A stretch of DNA of 64,000 bases from Lindgomyces ingoldianus (taxonomy: Eukaryota; Ascomycota; Dothideomycetes; Pleosporales; Lindgomycetaceae): positions 1,859,053 through 1,923,052 of the forward strand of contig NW_022985162.1 of NCBI RefSeq assembly GCF_010093535.1, read 5' to 3'. How positions within the stretch are numbered: position 1 is the stretch's first letter; every line of letters starts with the position of its first letter. The notes under the pieces were generated by a model. It was not told the DNA's origin, did not search any database, and worked only from the letters and a program-made list of their open reading frames with translations. Positions 1 through 13,292 of the stretch are shown here, one piece after another. The position numbers were made by a program, and so were the translations under genes.

Positions 1-3000
1 CTAGTTACTCTTTTACACTTAGTAGAATTCTAGTGTATAATGTTGCCTAGTATTTTAAAGTAGTTACTTTACTTTATATAGTCCTTATTACTTAATATAA
101 TTAAAAATCTTAGCTATAAGCTAAGGTCTTTATTATTAGCAAATAATTTATTTATAAAGATAAACAGCTTTACATAATTAAGCTATAATAGTAGAAAGGT
201 AAGACTACACTTACTATTATCTATCTACTATTAGATTTATGCGTTAAGTGTGTTAATGTTATTATACAAAAGGTCTATAGTTTATATAGTAATAGATAAG
301 TTAAATGCTGCCTCTAGTTAACACATAAATGTAATGTATACCTCTCTTACATATTACTTAACATATTATTATGCAGCATCCTTGTCCTTTAGGTTAATTA
401 TATAAAGGTAGCTTACTTATCTCTTCTAAGTAAGAACTACTATGTTGTGTGTAAGTTTAATCCTTTTACTGTTAAACTTAATAAGCTGCTTCTCTACTAG
501 AATAGTTTTACTTTTTATATAAAACTTTACTTTTTATAGTTTTTTCTTTTCTCTTTGTGTAAAATTCTTTATTATAATGCTTAAAGTATTATTTATCTAT
601 AAGCTAGTAATACTAAAGGTGTGCTCTCCTTTATTAGTAATTAAGAAGTAAGGGTTGTATAAAAAGATGTGCATACGCAGCTTTTTTTTATAGTAGTTAT
701 AGTATGTTTTAAACTAATATAGTTCTAATTTAGCAGCTCTATATAAGGGTTGTACAACCTAGAGTATTATATTTAGTAGAAAGCTCTAGCGCATCTCCTT
801 TAGTAGCTTTGCGTATAGCGTGCGCATAAGCTTATCTATTAATTAAATGTATACTTATATAATATTACACAGTTTAAAATGCATTCTGTATGTAGCTTTT
901 AGGCTTGCTTTTATAGCTAGAAGTAGTCTCTAGCTTATCCTCTAGATAGTTAGTAACTAAGTAAAGATTTCTCTCTTCTTTTTATCTAAGTAGCTAGCAA
1001 ACACTAGGCAGGATTTTTTATATAGTTAAGTTATTTTGCCTTTTACTTTTTATATAAGGTAAAAGTTAAAAATCTAACCTTTATGCCTTATTAAGTTGTA
1101 CACTATAACTTTAAAAGTGCTATTAGTAATTAAAGTGTCTATCTTTATGCAGTCTAATTCCTTAAATAGTTTTTTAGGTGTAGTAATTACACTGTCTGTA
1201 TAAAGCTTAATAAATAAGGCCTAATTATTCTTCTTTTTTTAGGTTAGAAATACCTAGTCTAGACTTTATACAGGTTTCCTTTGCTTTTTACTTCTCCTAG
1301 TATCTATATCTTCCCTTTGCACTAGTGCAGCATTGCTATTCTAAGAGGCTTAGTCTGTAGTAGGCTCTAGTTCTACCTTTATAACATTCTTATAAGGCTG
1401 TTCTTTTTTCCTTTTCTTTAAAAGATCCCTTTATATAGGGATTAGTTTATCTAAGTTATTTATTATAAGTAGGTTATCTTCCTCTTTTTCTTTATAGTAT
1501 AGTTTAGCCTGTGTACATTAAAGCTTTAGTAGGCTATTTTTTCTTTTAATAATAATGTCTCTCTCTTTAATGCTCTTAATCTTATATAGGCTAGTCTAGC
1601 CTTTCTTCTCCCTTTATGCTATAATTTCTAAGCTAAGGGGGAGGTTAAGAACTTTATGCGTTATAAGGCTATTATAAGTGTTAATTACATAATTAATGTT
1701 TACTTTTACATAGTTTTTTTAAAGTATCTTTATTACCTTTTATATAGCGCTTACTTATGTAATAATGTTTAGTAATAGTAGAGAGTCTAGGTTAATTCTT
1801 AGGTATGCTTTAAAGACTAGCAGCGTGGGTACTAGACTGTGTGGGCTAGCTGTGTTGTTTAGAGCCTTAACTGCTATCTATAGAATAGCCTTATTATCTG
1901 TACAGTCACCTAGCTTAGTCTTTAAGATGTTAAATGCTTGTTAGAGAGGTGTATGCGCACGCTTAACCTTTCTAACTACCTAATGTGCTTCTATAGGCAT
2001 CTGCTTACATGTAGCTTTTATAATCTTTACACAAGCTTAAAAATCCTTTAAAGCAAAGTTTATACTAAGGTTATGCATAATATAGTTTAGAGGTTTTTAA
2101 TAAGTGTTAATTTAGCATTTGCACAGTGCATTCTAGGTATCTTGTGTAGACATAGATTTTAGGAATATAGCAGCCTAAAATAATGTGTCTACATTAATAA
2201 TATATAAGACATCTTTATTATTAATTTATATAACATTAATAATAACTTTATAGTTAAAGTAGGTGTTATTTTTAATTATAAACTTAAATTTTTATAGGGC
2301 CTAGTTATATAATTAGCAGAGGTAGCAGAATTTCTTAATCTCTTCTAGCACTATAGCATTAATGTTGTAGCTAGCGCTAGTTAGCATCTTCTAGAGTCTC
2401 TCTATGCAGGGGTGTCTAAATTAGTAGTAGAGGCAGTAGAGTTTTAATTTAGTAAAGAAAGATATAAATTTTTTTTTACTAATATTAAAAAAAAAGTGTC
2501 TTTATTTTTATATAATAAGTATAGTAGTTTTGTTTTTATGTATAATAACATTTAAAACATTATTAAAGTATGCACCTATTTAGTCTACGTCTACTAGAGA
2601 CAGTAGGAACAGTGTTAGAGTGTCTAGAATGTAATATATTATATTACTAACTAGGTTAGTAATTTATATAGTACTAATTAATTTTATTAATTTTTATTTT
2701 TTAAAGCTAATACTCTTTTTTCTTAGTGTCTAGTCTACTTTTATATAAGAGAATTCTTATAGGTATGCTTTAAGTTATAACTTTTTTATAGTAGAGATTC
2801 TTACTACACTAGTATTCTATAGTTTACCTTAGTATACTATATAGTATTAATCTTTAAGGATAAACTGTTCTGCGTATTTTTTAAGTTCTAGGCTATAGAT
2901 GTTCTTTATAGTTGCGCAGTAAAAAAATATAGTATTAGTAAAGTAGTTAATAATTTTCTTACTTTTTTTTTTATTTAAGTTATTATTATTATGTAACTTT

Positions 3001-5180
3001 TTTTTCTTCTACTTTAGCTTACCTTTAAACTTTTAAATATATACATTTACTTTTTTATATGTTAGTGTCTTGTTATAGAATTCTTTATATAAAAAGATAT
3101 ATTAGCGTTTTGCACAGAATTAATCTATGTAAAGATAATTTATTAACTAACATTTTTTCTTATAACAGACAAAGCATTACTTTAATTATATAGAGGACTA
3201 TAGTCTAAATAATTCTTTATATCCCCTTAGGCTTCTTCTATGTTATTAATAGCTATGTGTACATAGTAAGCTATATTACCTATTAGTGTAGTACACATTT
3301 TAGGATTTATTTATAAATGCATTGTTCTATTAATTAATTATAACCTAAAGTGCTAAATAGAGGTTACTGTACAGTGCTTTATATATAAGCTTAATTAAGA
3401 ACATTACTTATTTAAGTTTAAGTTGCTTTTAGCATGCTTATATAACAGCAGTGTAAAGTAGTATCTTGCTTTAGAATTATAGACTAAAAGCTTTTTATAT
3501 AAGAGTAAGTTTATTAATTATAGCTTTAAAAGCTTTATATAAAGTTTTTATAAAGTTTTTTTACTTACTTTATATAAAGCTTATTATTATTTAATCTATC
3601 TAATACTAGTTATAGTTTATATTAGTATTAAAGTAATTACTAAGCTACTTATACAGTAACTTTTATAATTATTCTAGACTAATATTATAAAAGTAAAACA
3701 TGTGTGCGCGCTTTTTAAAGATATTAGAAAAGATGCTTATGTATAATGCCTTAAAGATAGCAAGGTGTTAGCAGAGCTTAATAAATACTATAGCCTTATT
3801 AGCTAGAATATTATATAGTTACTTTATATAGTTATTCTTCTTTTTTTATGCTTTCTAGAATTATATAACCTTCTTAGGTGTAAGGTTCTCTGCTGTAATA
3901 TCTTATATAAGTAAAAGTTAGTATAGATTGTATAGTAATTAAATTATATATAGTAGGTATAAGCTTTAGGGAATCTTATGTAGAGCTATAGCTATAAGAA
4001 CATGTAGCTGCCTAGTTATGCTCTTGTACAGTAAGCTATTGCAAGGTAGTTGTACTAATTATAAAGAAAGTATTAAGTCTATAGGTAATTTATATAAAGA
4101 CATCCTTTATTATGTTAAGACTAGTAATAGTAGTAATAGTTTTATATAATGCTCTAGTAAAATAGTAAACATGTGTTTTTCTTTTATAAGTCTATATAGT
4201 GTAGTAGCCTTTATTATGTTCTTTTTAAAGCTAATGCCTTTATTTTATAGAGTAGTAATTAGTTTTTATAAAAACAGTTAGCTAAGATCTCTAAAGTGTA
4301 TAAGCTTTTACTTTATAAAGTTATTTTAAAAGTTCTTAAGTGTACATACATTTATTACACTTAATGTGTAAAGTTTTATAATTAAGTTAGCTGTGTATAA
4401 ATTAAGCTTTTTTTTAAGTATATTATTTAATAGTTTAATTTTATTTACTTAATCTTTAATATTTATCTACTCTGCTAGGGTCTTTGCTAAGATGCCTATA
4501 AAAAGTATATATTAGTTATATATTAATATGTTATGTTAGCTAGTTATAGATAGAGCTAGCGTTGCTTATTACTTTATAGTAGTTAATTATGTGTTGTTGC
4601 GCGCTGTCTTACTTCTTGTTGTACACTACCTCTAAATAGCCTTATATAAAAAGATAAAACAGACCTTCTAGTATTAAACAAGCACTACTATTTATATAAT
4701 ACTTTTAAATAGTATTATATAAATAGGTTTCTTACTTTTACTTAAGTAACTAAATAAAAATTTATAGCTACTTACACATAAATTAAACTCTATCTTTACT
4801 CTTACTAATTTATAGTTAAAGTAGTAAAAAAAAGAATTCTTTTTATATATAAACTTTTAAATAAAAAAGTATAAAAAAAGCTTTCTTTTTTACAGTATTT
4901 AAACTACTAATTAGTGTTAAATAGACTCTCTGCTAGCTAGCACTTAGTGTTAGCAAATGCGTACAAGACAGAGAGGTTTGCACAGTGTAAACATTGCACA
5001 GGGGTGTTAGGTAACTAGTGTTAATTACTTCTTGTTCTTCCTTTGTACAGAGGAAAAGGGGGATATCTAGATGTTCGCGCACGGAGGTTCGCGCACGAGC
5101 ATCATGTGACATAGATACGTGATCCTGCTCGTGCGTGATCGCTCGTATCCAGGCCGCGACGCTGCTGCTGCGTACAGACA
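1..5180 (-). mobile_element. RIP-decayed Ty1/copia retrotransposon, copy D (runs out of window)
   Basis: This is a minus-strand copy of the same family as the plus-strand sequence at 5181-6608 and 9911-10701. Its 5' LTR is 4915-5180, and the internal region runs leftward to base 1 and beyond. Base 1 corresponds to a point about 0.8 kb before the 3' LTR of copy A, so the full element would be near 6.2 kb (estimate). On the minus strand around 800-580 a stop-riddled reverse transcriptase palm is readable. It has the fungal copia-type sequence order: a PLY box, then LITNKGEH, then a degenerate TDD-type active site. All frames are broken, and TA steps dominate the composition, the pattern expected of RIP. 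The element is inserted into copy A between A sequence outside the window and 5181; the left duplication cannot be seen. Confidence 0.8.
4915..5180 (-). repeat. 5' LTR of copia copy D, 266 bp
   Basis: On the minus strand it starts TGTCTGTACGCAGC and ends TTTAACA, i.e. TG...CA. It matches the LTR halves at 10702-10726 plus 13653-13893, also 266 bp. It is much less AT-rich than its surroundings and holds the only fairly long ORF of the region (82 codons), which is not a real gene. Confidence 0.8.
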
Positions 5181-6603
5181 TTACTTATAATAAATAACTT
5201 AGATAAACTAATTCTTATATAAAAAGATCTTTTAAAAAAAAGAAAAAAAAATAGCTTTATAAAAATGTTATAGAGGCAGAACTAAAGCCTACTATAAACT
5301 AAGCCCTTTAGGATAGTAATGCTGCACTAGTGTAAAGGGAAGATATAGATACTAGAAGAAGTAAAAGGTAAAGGAAACCTGCATAAAGTCTAGACTAGGT
5401 ATTTCTAACCTAGAAGAAAAAAGATAATTAGGCCTTATCTATTAAGCTTTATATAAATAGTGTAATTACTATACCTAGAAAACTATTTAAAGAATTAGAC
5501 TACATAAAAATAGACACTTTAATTACTAACAGCACTTTTAAGGTTATAGTGTATAACTTAATAAAGCATAAAGGTTAGATTTTTAACCTTTACTTTATAT
5601 AAAAAGTAAAAGGTAAAATAACCTAACTATATAAGAAATTCTACTTAGTGTTTGCTAGCTACTTAAATAAAAAAAAGAAAGAAATTTTTACCTAGTTACT
5701 AACTATTTAGAGAATAAGCTAGAGACTACTTTTAGCTATAAAAGTAAGCCTAAGAGCTATATATAAAATGCATTTTAAACTATGTAATATTATATAAGTA
5801 TACATTTAATTAATAAATAAGCTTATGCGTACGCTGTACATAAAGCTACTAAAGAAGATGCACTAGAGCTTTCTACTAAATATAATACTCTAGGTTGTAC
5901 AACCCTTATATAGAGCTGCTAAATTAGGACTATATTAGTTTAAAATATATTATAACTACTATAAAAAAAAGCTACACATGCACATTTTTTTTATACAACC
6001 CCTACTTTTTAATTACTAATAAAGAAGAGCACACTTTTAGTATTACTAGCTTATAAACAGACAACACTTTAAGCATTATAATAAAAAATTTTACATAAAA
6101 AAAAAAAAAACTATAAAAAGTAAAGTTTTATATAAAAAGTAAGACTATTTTAGCAAAAAAGAAACTTATTAAGTTTAATAGTAAAAAAATTAAACTTACA
6201 CATAACATAGTAGTTTTTACTTAGAAAAAATAAGTAAGCTACCTTTATATAATTAACTTAAAAAATAAAGATGCTGCATAATAATATATTAAGTAACATG
6301 TAAAAGAGGCATACATTGTATTTATGTGTTAACTAGAGGCAGCATTTAACCTGTCTATTACTACATAAACTATAAACCTTTTACATAATAATATTAACAC
6401 ACTTAACATATAAATTTAATAGTAAATAGATAATAGTAAGCGCAGTCTTACCTTTCTACTATTATAGCTTAATTATGTAAAGCTGTTTATCTTTATAGAT
6501 AAATTATTTACTAATAATAAAAACTTTAGCTTATAGCTAAAATTCTTAATTATATTAGGTAATAAAGACTGTATAGAGTAAAGTAACTACTTTAAAATAC
6601 TAA

Positions 6604-6608
6604 GTAAC
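6604..6608. repeat. Target-site duplication GTAAC, left of element B
   Basis: GTAAC immediately precedes the TG of B's left LTR and is repeated at 9911-9915 right after its final CA. With B removed, the flanks join into sequence that matches 8820-8860, an uninterrupted stretch of the same family inside B. Confidence 0.85.
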
Positions 6609-6888
6609 TGTCTGTACGCAGCAGCAGCGTCGCGGCCTGGATACAAGCGATCGCGCACGAGCAGGATCACGTATCTATGTCACATGATGCTTGTGCGCGA
6701 ACCTCTGTGCGCAAACATCTAGATATCCCCCTTTTCTTCTGTATAAAGGAAAGACAAGAGTAATAGAACTAGAAACATATTGCTTTTACCTTACCTACCT
6801 TATACGCTGTGTACACTATACACTACTCTTACTCTTACTACTTAAGTGCTTATACTATAAGCAGCTAGCTATTAGAGCCTATTTAATA
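6609..6888 (+). repeat. 5' LTR of element B, 280 bp
   Basis: Starts TGTCTGTACGCAGC and ends TTTAATA, where the expected terminal CA appears as TA, consistent with a C-to-T change. It is the same family as the LTRs of A and D but of a 280-bp subtype. Confidence 0.8.
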
Positions 6889-9630
6889 CTAATTAGTAGT
6901 TAATTTAATTAACTATAAATTAGCAAGAGTAATAATAAAGTACTTATGCTTTATAAGGTACTTTGTTTTATTACTTATTCTTTAAAAAAAGTAATAGTAG
7001 AGTACTTACACTTTATAAGGTACTTTATTTAGTTACTTATTTTTTAAAATAGTAGATTAATCTTTTACATTATACAGCAAGCTCTGCTACTATATAAAGT
7101 AAAAAGAAGATAGTGTAAGACACATACTAAAGCTACTAAAGCTGCACAACTTAGTAGCTAGATAATAGCATATTAATTCTTTACATTATACAGCAAGCTT
7201 TGCTACTGTACAAAGTAAAAAAAAGATAGTGTAAGGCGCACACTAAAGCTATTAAAGCTGCATAACCTAGCAGCTAGACAACAGCAGTACCTGTGTAATC
7301 TACTAAAAAAGTAATTAACTATACTATTATAATAAAATTTTATTAGTAACTAATAACTTTACATAATAATAAAAAAAATAAAAAATAATTTCTATTATAT
7401 AAATAACTTATAAAAGACATAGAGATATTAAAGGCAACACTAAGAAATAAAACTAGCCTAAAGTACTAAAATAATAAGATTAACATATTAAAGGCTTTAA
7501 TAAGCTTATAGACTTAATTATACATAAGTTATATAATTACTAATTTATATATAATAACTTAAAAAGGCGCTACTTTTTTAAGTGTGTATATAAAAAATTT
7601 TAAAAAATAGACACTATAAAACTTTTTAGTACTTAGCTACATATTTAAAAAAAAAGCTTATATAAGTGCTAAAAAATAAAAGAATTATACTATAGCTAGG
7701 CACTAAAGGTACCTAAGCCTAGAAGCTATATAATATAGCATAAAAGAAAGTAATTACACTAGAAAGGCTTTATATGTAACCTTTATTACTATATAAGGCT
7801 CTACATAGAAGCAGACTAAACATAATGCTACTATTAACACTAAATATACTAGCATTACCTGCTCCTACACTTTAGCTAGCACTACACTAATTACTGTACA
7901 AACAATACATGCCACTCTACCTAACGCCTGCTCCACACCCTTAATTGTACACACTACTGCCTGCAGTAGTGTATACACTACTAATACTACCTGCACAATC
8001 TATACTACATTACAACCTGTACAAACTTCTACTTTAGAGAGAAACTACTAAAGAAAAACTTTTAGTAAATAAAATTATATAATTCTAAAAAGCATAAAAA
8101 AAAATAATAACTACATAAGTTAACTATATAACATCTTTATAAATAAAATAAAGATCTTTATTAATCTATATTAATAGCTAGATATTTAGAAAACTTAGTA
8201 CACAGACATCTTTCTAGATATCCTAGAAGGTTAGGTAAATATGCACTATATGTATAACATAGGCTCTAGAAATAACTAGAAGCATTTATACAACACCTTA
8301 AGTATTATAATAAAAAATTTTGTGTAAAGAGAAAAAAAAAAACTATAAAAGGTAAAGTTTTACATAAAAAGTAAAACTATTCTAGTAAAGAAGCAACTTA
8401 TTAAGTTTAATAGTAAAAGGATTAAGCTTACGCATAACATAGTAGTCTTTACTTAAAAAAGATAAGTAAGCTACCTTTATATAATTAACTTAGAAGACAA
8501 GAATGCTGCATAATAATATGTTAAGTAATGTGCAAAAGAGGTATACATTGCATCTGTATATTAACTAAAGGTAGCATTTAACTTATCTATTACTGCATAA
8601 ACTATAGACCTTTTATATAATAATATTAACACACTTAACGCATAAATCTAATAGTAGATAGATAATAGTAAGTGTAGTCTTACTTTTCTACTATTATAGC
8701 TTAATTATGTAAAGCTGTTTATCTTTATAAATAAATTATTTACTAATAATAAAAACTTTAGCTTATAGCTAGAATTTTTAATTATATTAAGTAATAAGAA
8801 CTATATAAAGTAAAGCAACTACTTTAAAATACTAGGCAACATTATACACTAAAATTCTACTAAGTGTAAAAGAGTAACTAGAAGTGTTCTTACTAGTAAA
8901 CTATATAAAATAGTTAGAGAGTTTAATAATATAATTACTTTTAGTATAACTTTATAGTAAATTATATAAACACTTAAACTACTACTAATTTTAGTAGTAA
9001 TTTGCATAGATTTAAGGTTTTTATATAATTACTTTATTAAGCTAGGCACTACTAGTAAAAAGTAACTTATAATTAACATTATATTACTTTATAAATTATA
9101 TAAGAAAAGGGAAATTACTAAAATTAAGTAGATTAATAGTAAAAATAACTTAGTAAATGTATATATAAAGAAAACACTAAACTAGGCTTTTTAATTACTA
9201 GTCTTAACTAACTGCCTTTTTGTCTAAATAGAAGCATTTGTAGACTAGCTAGATCCTGTGCGCAAAGATGCCTTAAACTAACTAGACTAATAACACTTTT
9301 ATATAAGGCCTATTTTTTTTTATTTTTATTTATTTTTTTTTATATTATACATAATTATTTTTCTTATTATAAGGATCTGTTACTGCTAGCACTGTATAAA
9401 AAAAGAAAAGAGCTAAGGGATTATACAGTAAAGCTTAGAAAGTAAAAGATAAAAAAAAAAAAAGCTATTTACATAGCATAACTAGCCTATTCTAACGCAT
9501 AGCATTACTAAGGCAAGTCCTAATAAATAAAGTAAAGTAAAGGCAGAACATAATTAGATAGACCTACATAGACAGAAGAGAAGTAACATATACAAAAGGT
9601 AACTTTTTAGATAAAAAGAAAAGTTGCTAG

Positions 9631-9910
9631 TGTCTGTACGCAGCAGCAGCGTTGCGGCCTAGATACAAGCAATTGCGCACAAGCAGGATTACGTATCTAT
9701 GTTACATAATGCTTATGCGCAAACCTCTGTGTGTAAACATCTAAATATCCCTTTTTTTCTTTGTACAGAGGAAAGACAAGAGTAATAGAACTAGAAACAT
9801 GTTACTCTTACTTTACCTACCTTGTATGCTGTGCACACTGTACACCACTCTTACTCTTGCTACTTAAGTGCTTATACCATAAGCAGCTAGCTGTCAGAGC
9901 CCATTTAACA
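9631..9910 (+). repeat. 3' LTR of element B, 280 bp
   Basis: Starts TGTCTGTACGCAGC and ends CATTTAACA. Its length equals that of the left LTR. The GTAAC target duplication follows at 9911-9915. Confidence 0.82.
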
Positions 9911-10721
9911 GTAACATTATATACTAGAATTCTACTAAGTGTAAAAGAGTAACTAGGAGTGTTCTTGCTAGTAAACTATATAAAATAGTTAGAGGGTTTA
10001 ATAATATAATTACCTTTAGTATAACTTTATAGTAAATTATATAAATACTTAAACTACTACTAATTCTAGTAGTAATCTACATAGATTTAAAGTTTCTATA
10101 TAATTACCTTATTAAGCTAAGCACTACTAGTAAAAAGTAACTTATAATTAACATTATGTTACTTTATAAATTATACAAGAAAAGGGAAATTACTAAAATA
10201 AAGTAAATTAATAGTAAAAATAACCTAGTAAATGCATGTATAAAGAAAACACTAAACTAAGCTTTTTAATTATTAGTCCTAACTAACTGCCTCTCTATCT
10301 AGATAGAAGCATCTGTAGACTAGCTAGATCCTGTGCGCAAAGATGCCTTAGACTAACTAGACTAACAACGCCTTTATATAAAGCTTATTTTTCTTTATTT
10401 TATTTTTTTTTTATATTGTACACACTTATTTTTCTTATTATAAGAATCTATTACTGTTAGCACTATATAAAAAGAAAAAAGAGCTAGGGGATTGTACAGC
10501 AAGGCTTAGAAAGTAAAGAATAAAGAAAAAAAAAGCTATTTATATAGTATAACTAGCCTATTTTAATGCACAGCATTACTAAGGCAAGTCCTAATAAATA
10601 AAGTAGAGTAAAGGTAGAATGTAATTAGATAGACCTACACAGACAAAAAGAAGGTAACGCGTACAGAAGGTAACTCTTTAGATAAAAAGAAAAGTTGCTA
10701 GTGTCTGTACGCAGCAGTAGC

Positions 10722-10726
10722 GTAGC
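10722..10726. repeat. Target-site duplication GTAGC, left of element C
   Basis: GTAGC directly precedes TGTGAGAGG and reappears at 13648-13652 directly after the final TGACA. The duplicated target lies 20 bp inside A's 3' LTR. Confidence 0.88.
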
Positions 10727-10901
10727 TGTGAGAGGTATCGAGCAGGAAACACAGGTCACAGAGAGGGAATGCAGGATAGGGGGGGTAACGAGAGTAAACC
10801 TTAGGGTTGGAGGCAGAGGTACGGAGGCCGAGGAGCCTATATACCCCGTGCCAAGCCCTTAGGGTACTCAGGGGTTGGATAGCTGTAACATAACCGTGAC
10901 A
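10727..10901 (+). repeat. Left LTR of element C, 175 bp
   Basis: TG...CA termini. Identical to 13473-13647 except at two CpG-type sites. A TATATA box-like run (CCTATATACC) lies in its right half. Confidence 0.88.
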
Positions 10902-12689
10902 TAGCCTCCCCTCTTCTTAGGGCTCGTCCCGAGACCTAGAAAAGGATAGGTAGTGTCAAATTCTATGTACAAAAGTAGTGTGACTAGCCTCATTAAAAAC
11001 TATGTAGGAAAAAAAAAAAAAGAGTACGTAGTTAGCTACAGAGCTAGGAGGATTTAAATCGAACGCTAGCCAAGTAGTAGAAGCTTGTACTGGCCATAGG
11101 CGGACCTGCGGTGGTGACCGTACGGGTCACGCCTAGGCAGTACCCATCCTTGGTGACTGAACTCTGGAAAACCTTAGTGAGGAAAAACTATGTTAGGAGA
11201 AGTGCAACTAGGTGCTTTAGAACGCTATTGCTGGCGCCGCAGGTGCTGCAGTAGGACGTTCTTATTAGGTTAAGCCTAGTAGACCTTTAGAGGCTAAATA
11301 AAGCAGATAGCCTGCAATTAAACAGCCTACTTAAATATAAGCAACCTAAGATTGCAACTTTACATCTTTACTATTTAGTTAAGGTCTGCTTTTAAAGGTC
11401 CTAAGGTAGTTAATACCCGCAGGCATTAGAGGGCATCTATAGATGTACTGTTCCCGCACCGGGCTATCTCCGCGCGCTGAGCGTTTGAAGATACCATGCC
11501 AAGCCCGCATGGGCCCTAGTGTATAGTTACAGCAATTAAATGCTGAACTGGGCGGTGTTCCGCCAGTTCTTTCTCTGTACGCGAAATGCTTAAGGGGAGT
11601 TGCTATTTGCTAGGAGCATTGCCATGCTGGTAGTCAGGTGCGAGCGTGGGTGACAGCTCCCTAAGCTGTACGCGTGTTTCCCCACCTCTCTGGCATACCA
11701 TATTAGGCAGAGAGCTATCGCATGGATAGCAGGACGCTAGACGTACTCAGCTCGTACGGCACGTGCTTAGTAAGCGCATAGAGCTAGACAGCCTTACAGT
11801 GGCAAGCCTAAATTTAACATTAAGAGCTCTTCTAGCTAGAGGTTAATTGTTAAAGGAGCTAAAGAAGATAGATAACAACACAAACATTATAGGTAGGACA
11901 GGATGCTAACTATGTAGGCTAGCGACATAACAGGTAGACACAGCAACCTGGTGTCGCGGCTCTGCACTGCTACCACAAGGTGGCCAGACCTCGCAGCGAC
12001 AGTGCTAGATACGTGTAATTAAGGGACGTTAGGCTTAACTTCTAGCGCAACTATGCAAAGCAGGGATTAAGCGCTTTACATCTTTACAAATAAGGTGTTA
12101 AGCTTATTATAAGGGCGTACATTGCTATAGCTATAAGCTCCTAGGCTAGTAAGCATTGCTATAGGGGCTGTACAGCACAGGAGGTTGCACAAGCTAGCAG
12201 GCTTAGCAAGAACTGTAAGGCATTGCTTTGCTAGAATACACAAAGGCATATGCAATAGCACTAGGCAGTAATGCTGTACATGCAACTAGACTTAATTAGG
12301 CGTGGCCTGTCTAATGTTGTCTAAATCTCTGTGCAGTAGAGCTACAGCTTAGTGTAATTGCAAGCTGCAGCTTAAAGTAACTATAATCTAGTAAGGCCTA
12401 TAGGCTATCTAGTAACAGCCTATACGCTGTCTAGTACTAGTGCAACTAAGTTAACTTTAATAGGAGATCTCCCTAAGGAGGAACCTCTATGTCCCACCCT
12501 TCCTTCTTACCTGCCTTTGCTAAGGTAGGTAGTAGCTTATAGGATAGGGCTAATAGTAGGGATAGTCTACTTATCCCCCTTCTTCTTAGGGCGCGTCCTA
12601 AGCCCTTAGAAAGAGGTAGCTAAGGTTAGTTTAAAAAAATTTAGTTGCTAAACCTTATATAGTTTACTAGCAAACTAGATGTAGCCTAA

Positions 12690-12970
12690 AGCTATCTAGG
12701 AGGCCTGTAGGCAATCTAGATACAGCCTAGAGGCAGACTAGGTGCGGTCTAAAGCTATCTAGGTATAGGCTGACGGCCATCTAGATACGGCCTAAAGACC
12801 ATCTGGCAGTAATGCAACTTTGCAAAGCCAGTAGGCAATTGCAGGCCTATAGGCCATCTGGATACAGCCTGGAGGCAAACCAGGTGTAGCCCAAAGCCAT
12901 CTAGGAGGCCCGGAGGCGATCCGGATACGGCCCGGAGGCTTCCCAGGTACTGCCTAAAGCCACCTAGAGC
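12690..12970. repeat. Degenerate tandem repeat array inside element C
   Basis: Roughly 22-26-bp units built on ATCTRGATACRGCCYRRAGGC recur about ten times with substitutions. Unit boundaries are approximate because I aligned them by eye. Confidence 0.6.
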
Positions 12971-13013
12971 TTAATAGCAGTTGCATTACAAAGCTGTCTG
13001 TGCTGCACTTCTT

Positions 13014-13101
13014 GCTAAAACAGGAGGTGCTTTGCGCTAAAACAGGAGATGTTTCGCGCTAAAACAGAAGGTGTTTTGCGCTAAAACACAAGGTTCTTAG
13101 C
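13014..13101. repeat. Minisatellite: four 22-bp units in element C
   Basis: Four consecutive 22-bp units beginning GCTAAAACA start at 13014, 13036, 13058 and 13080, with a partial fifth unit (GCTAGTG). Units differ at a few positions each. Confidence 0.85.
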
Positions 13102-13132
13102 GCTAGTGCAGCTGACAACAATCCTGCATTTA

Positions 13133-13170
13133 ACCACCACGACGACCACCACTACCACCACCACCACCAC
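13133..13170. repeat. Imperfect (ACC)n microsatellite
   Basis: ACC/GAC triplets run for 38 bp, ending in five perfect ACC copies. Confidence 0.85.
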
Positions 13171-13250
13171 TGTATCCGCTTGAGAGCTTGAACGCTTAAT
13201 TGGTGCGCGTACGCAAAGTAGCTGGTGAGGGCTCAGATCAATAACAGGGC

Positions 13251-13292
13251 ATGGGCGGCTTAGTGGATGGGCGGCTTAGTGGATGGGCGGCT
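13251..13292. repeat. 16-bp tandem repeat in element C
   Basis: ATGGGCGGCTTAGTGG occurs twice in full and once in part (ATGGGCGGCT). Confidence 0.85.

Larger units (their letters stand above)
6609..9910 (+). mobile_element. Internally deleted copia derivative, element B (3.3 kb)
   Basis: It is bounded by two 280-bp LTRs (6609-6888 and 9631-9910) and a perfect 5-bp duplication GTAAC. The internal part is only 2.74 kb. From about 8285 it follows the end of the copia element (compare 6065-6608 and 9911-10700), but the reverse transcriptase region seen in A and D is absent. The leader after the 5' LTR (CTAATTAGTAG...) resembles the start of D's internal region. B is therefore probably a deletion derivative that moved with help from a full element, before RIP. 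No intact ORF remains. Confidence 0.8.
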
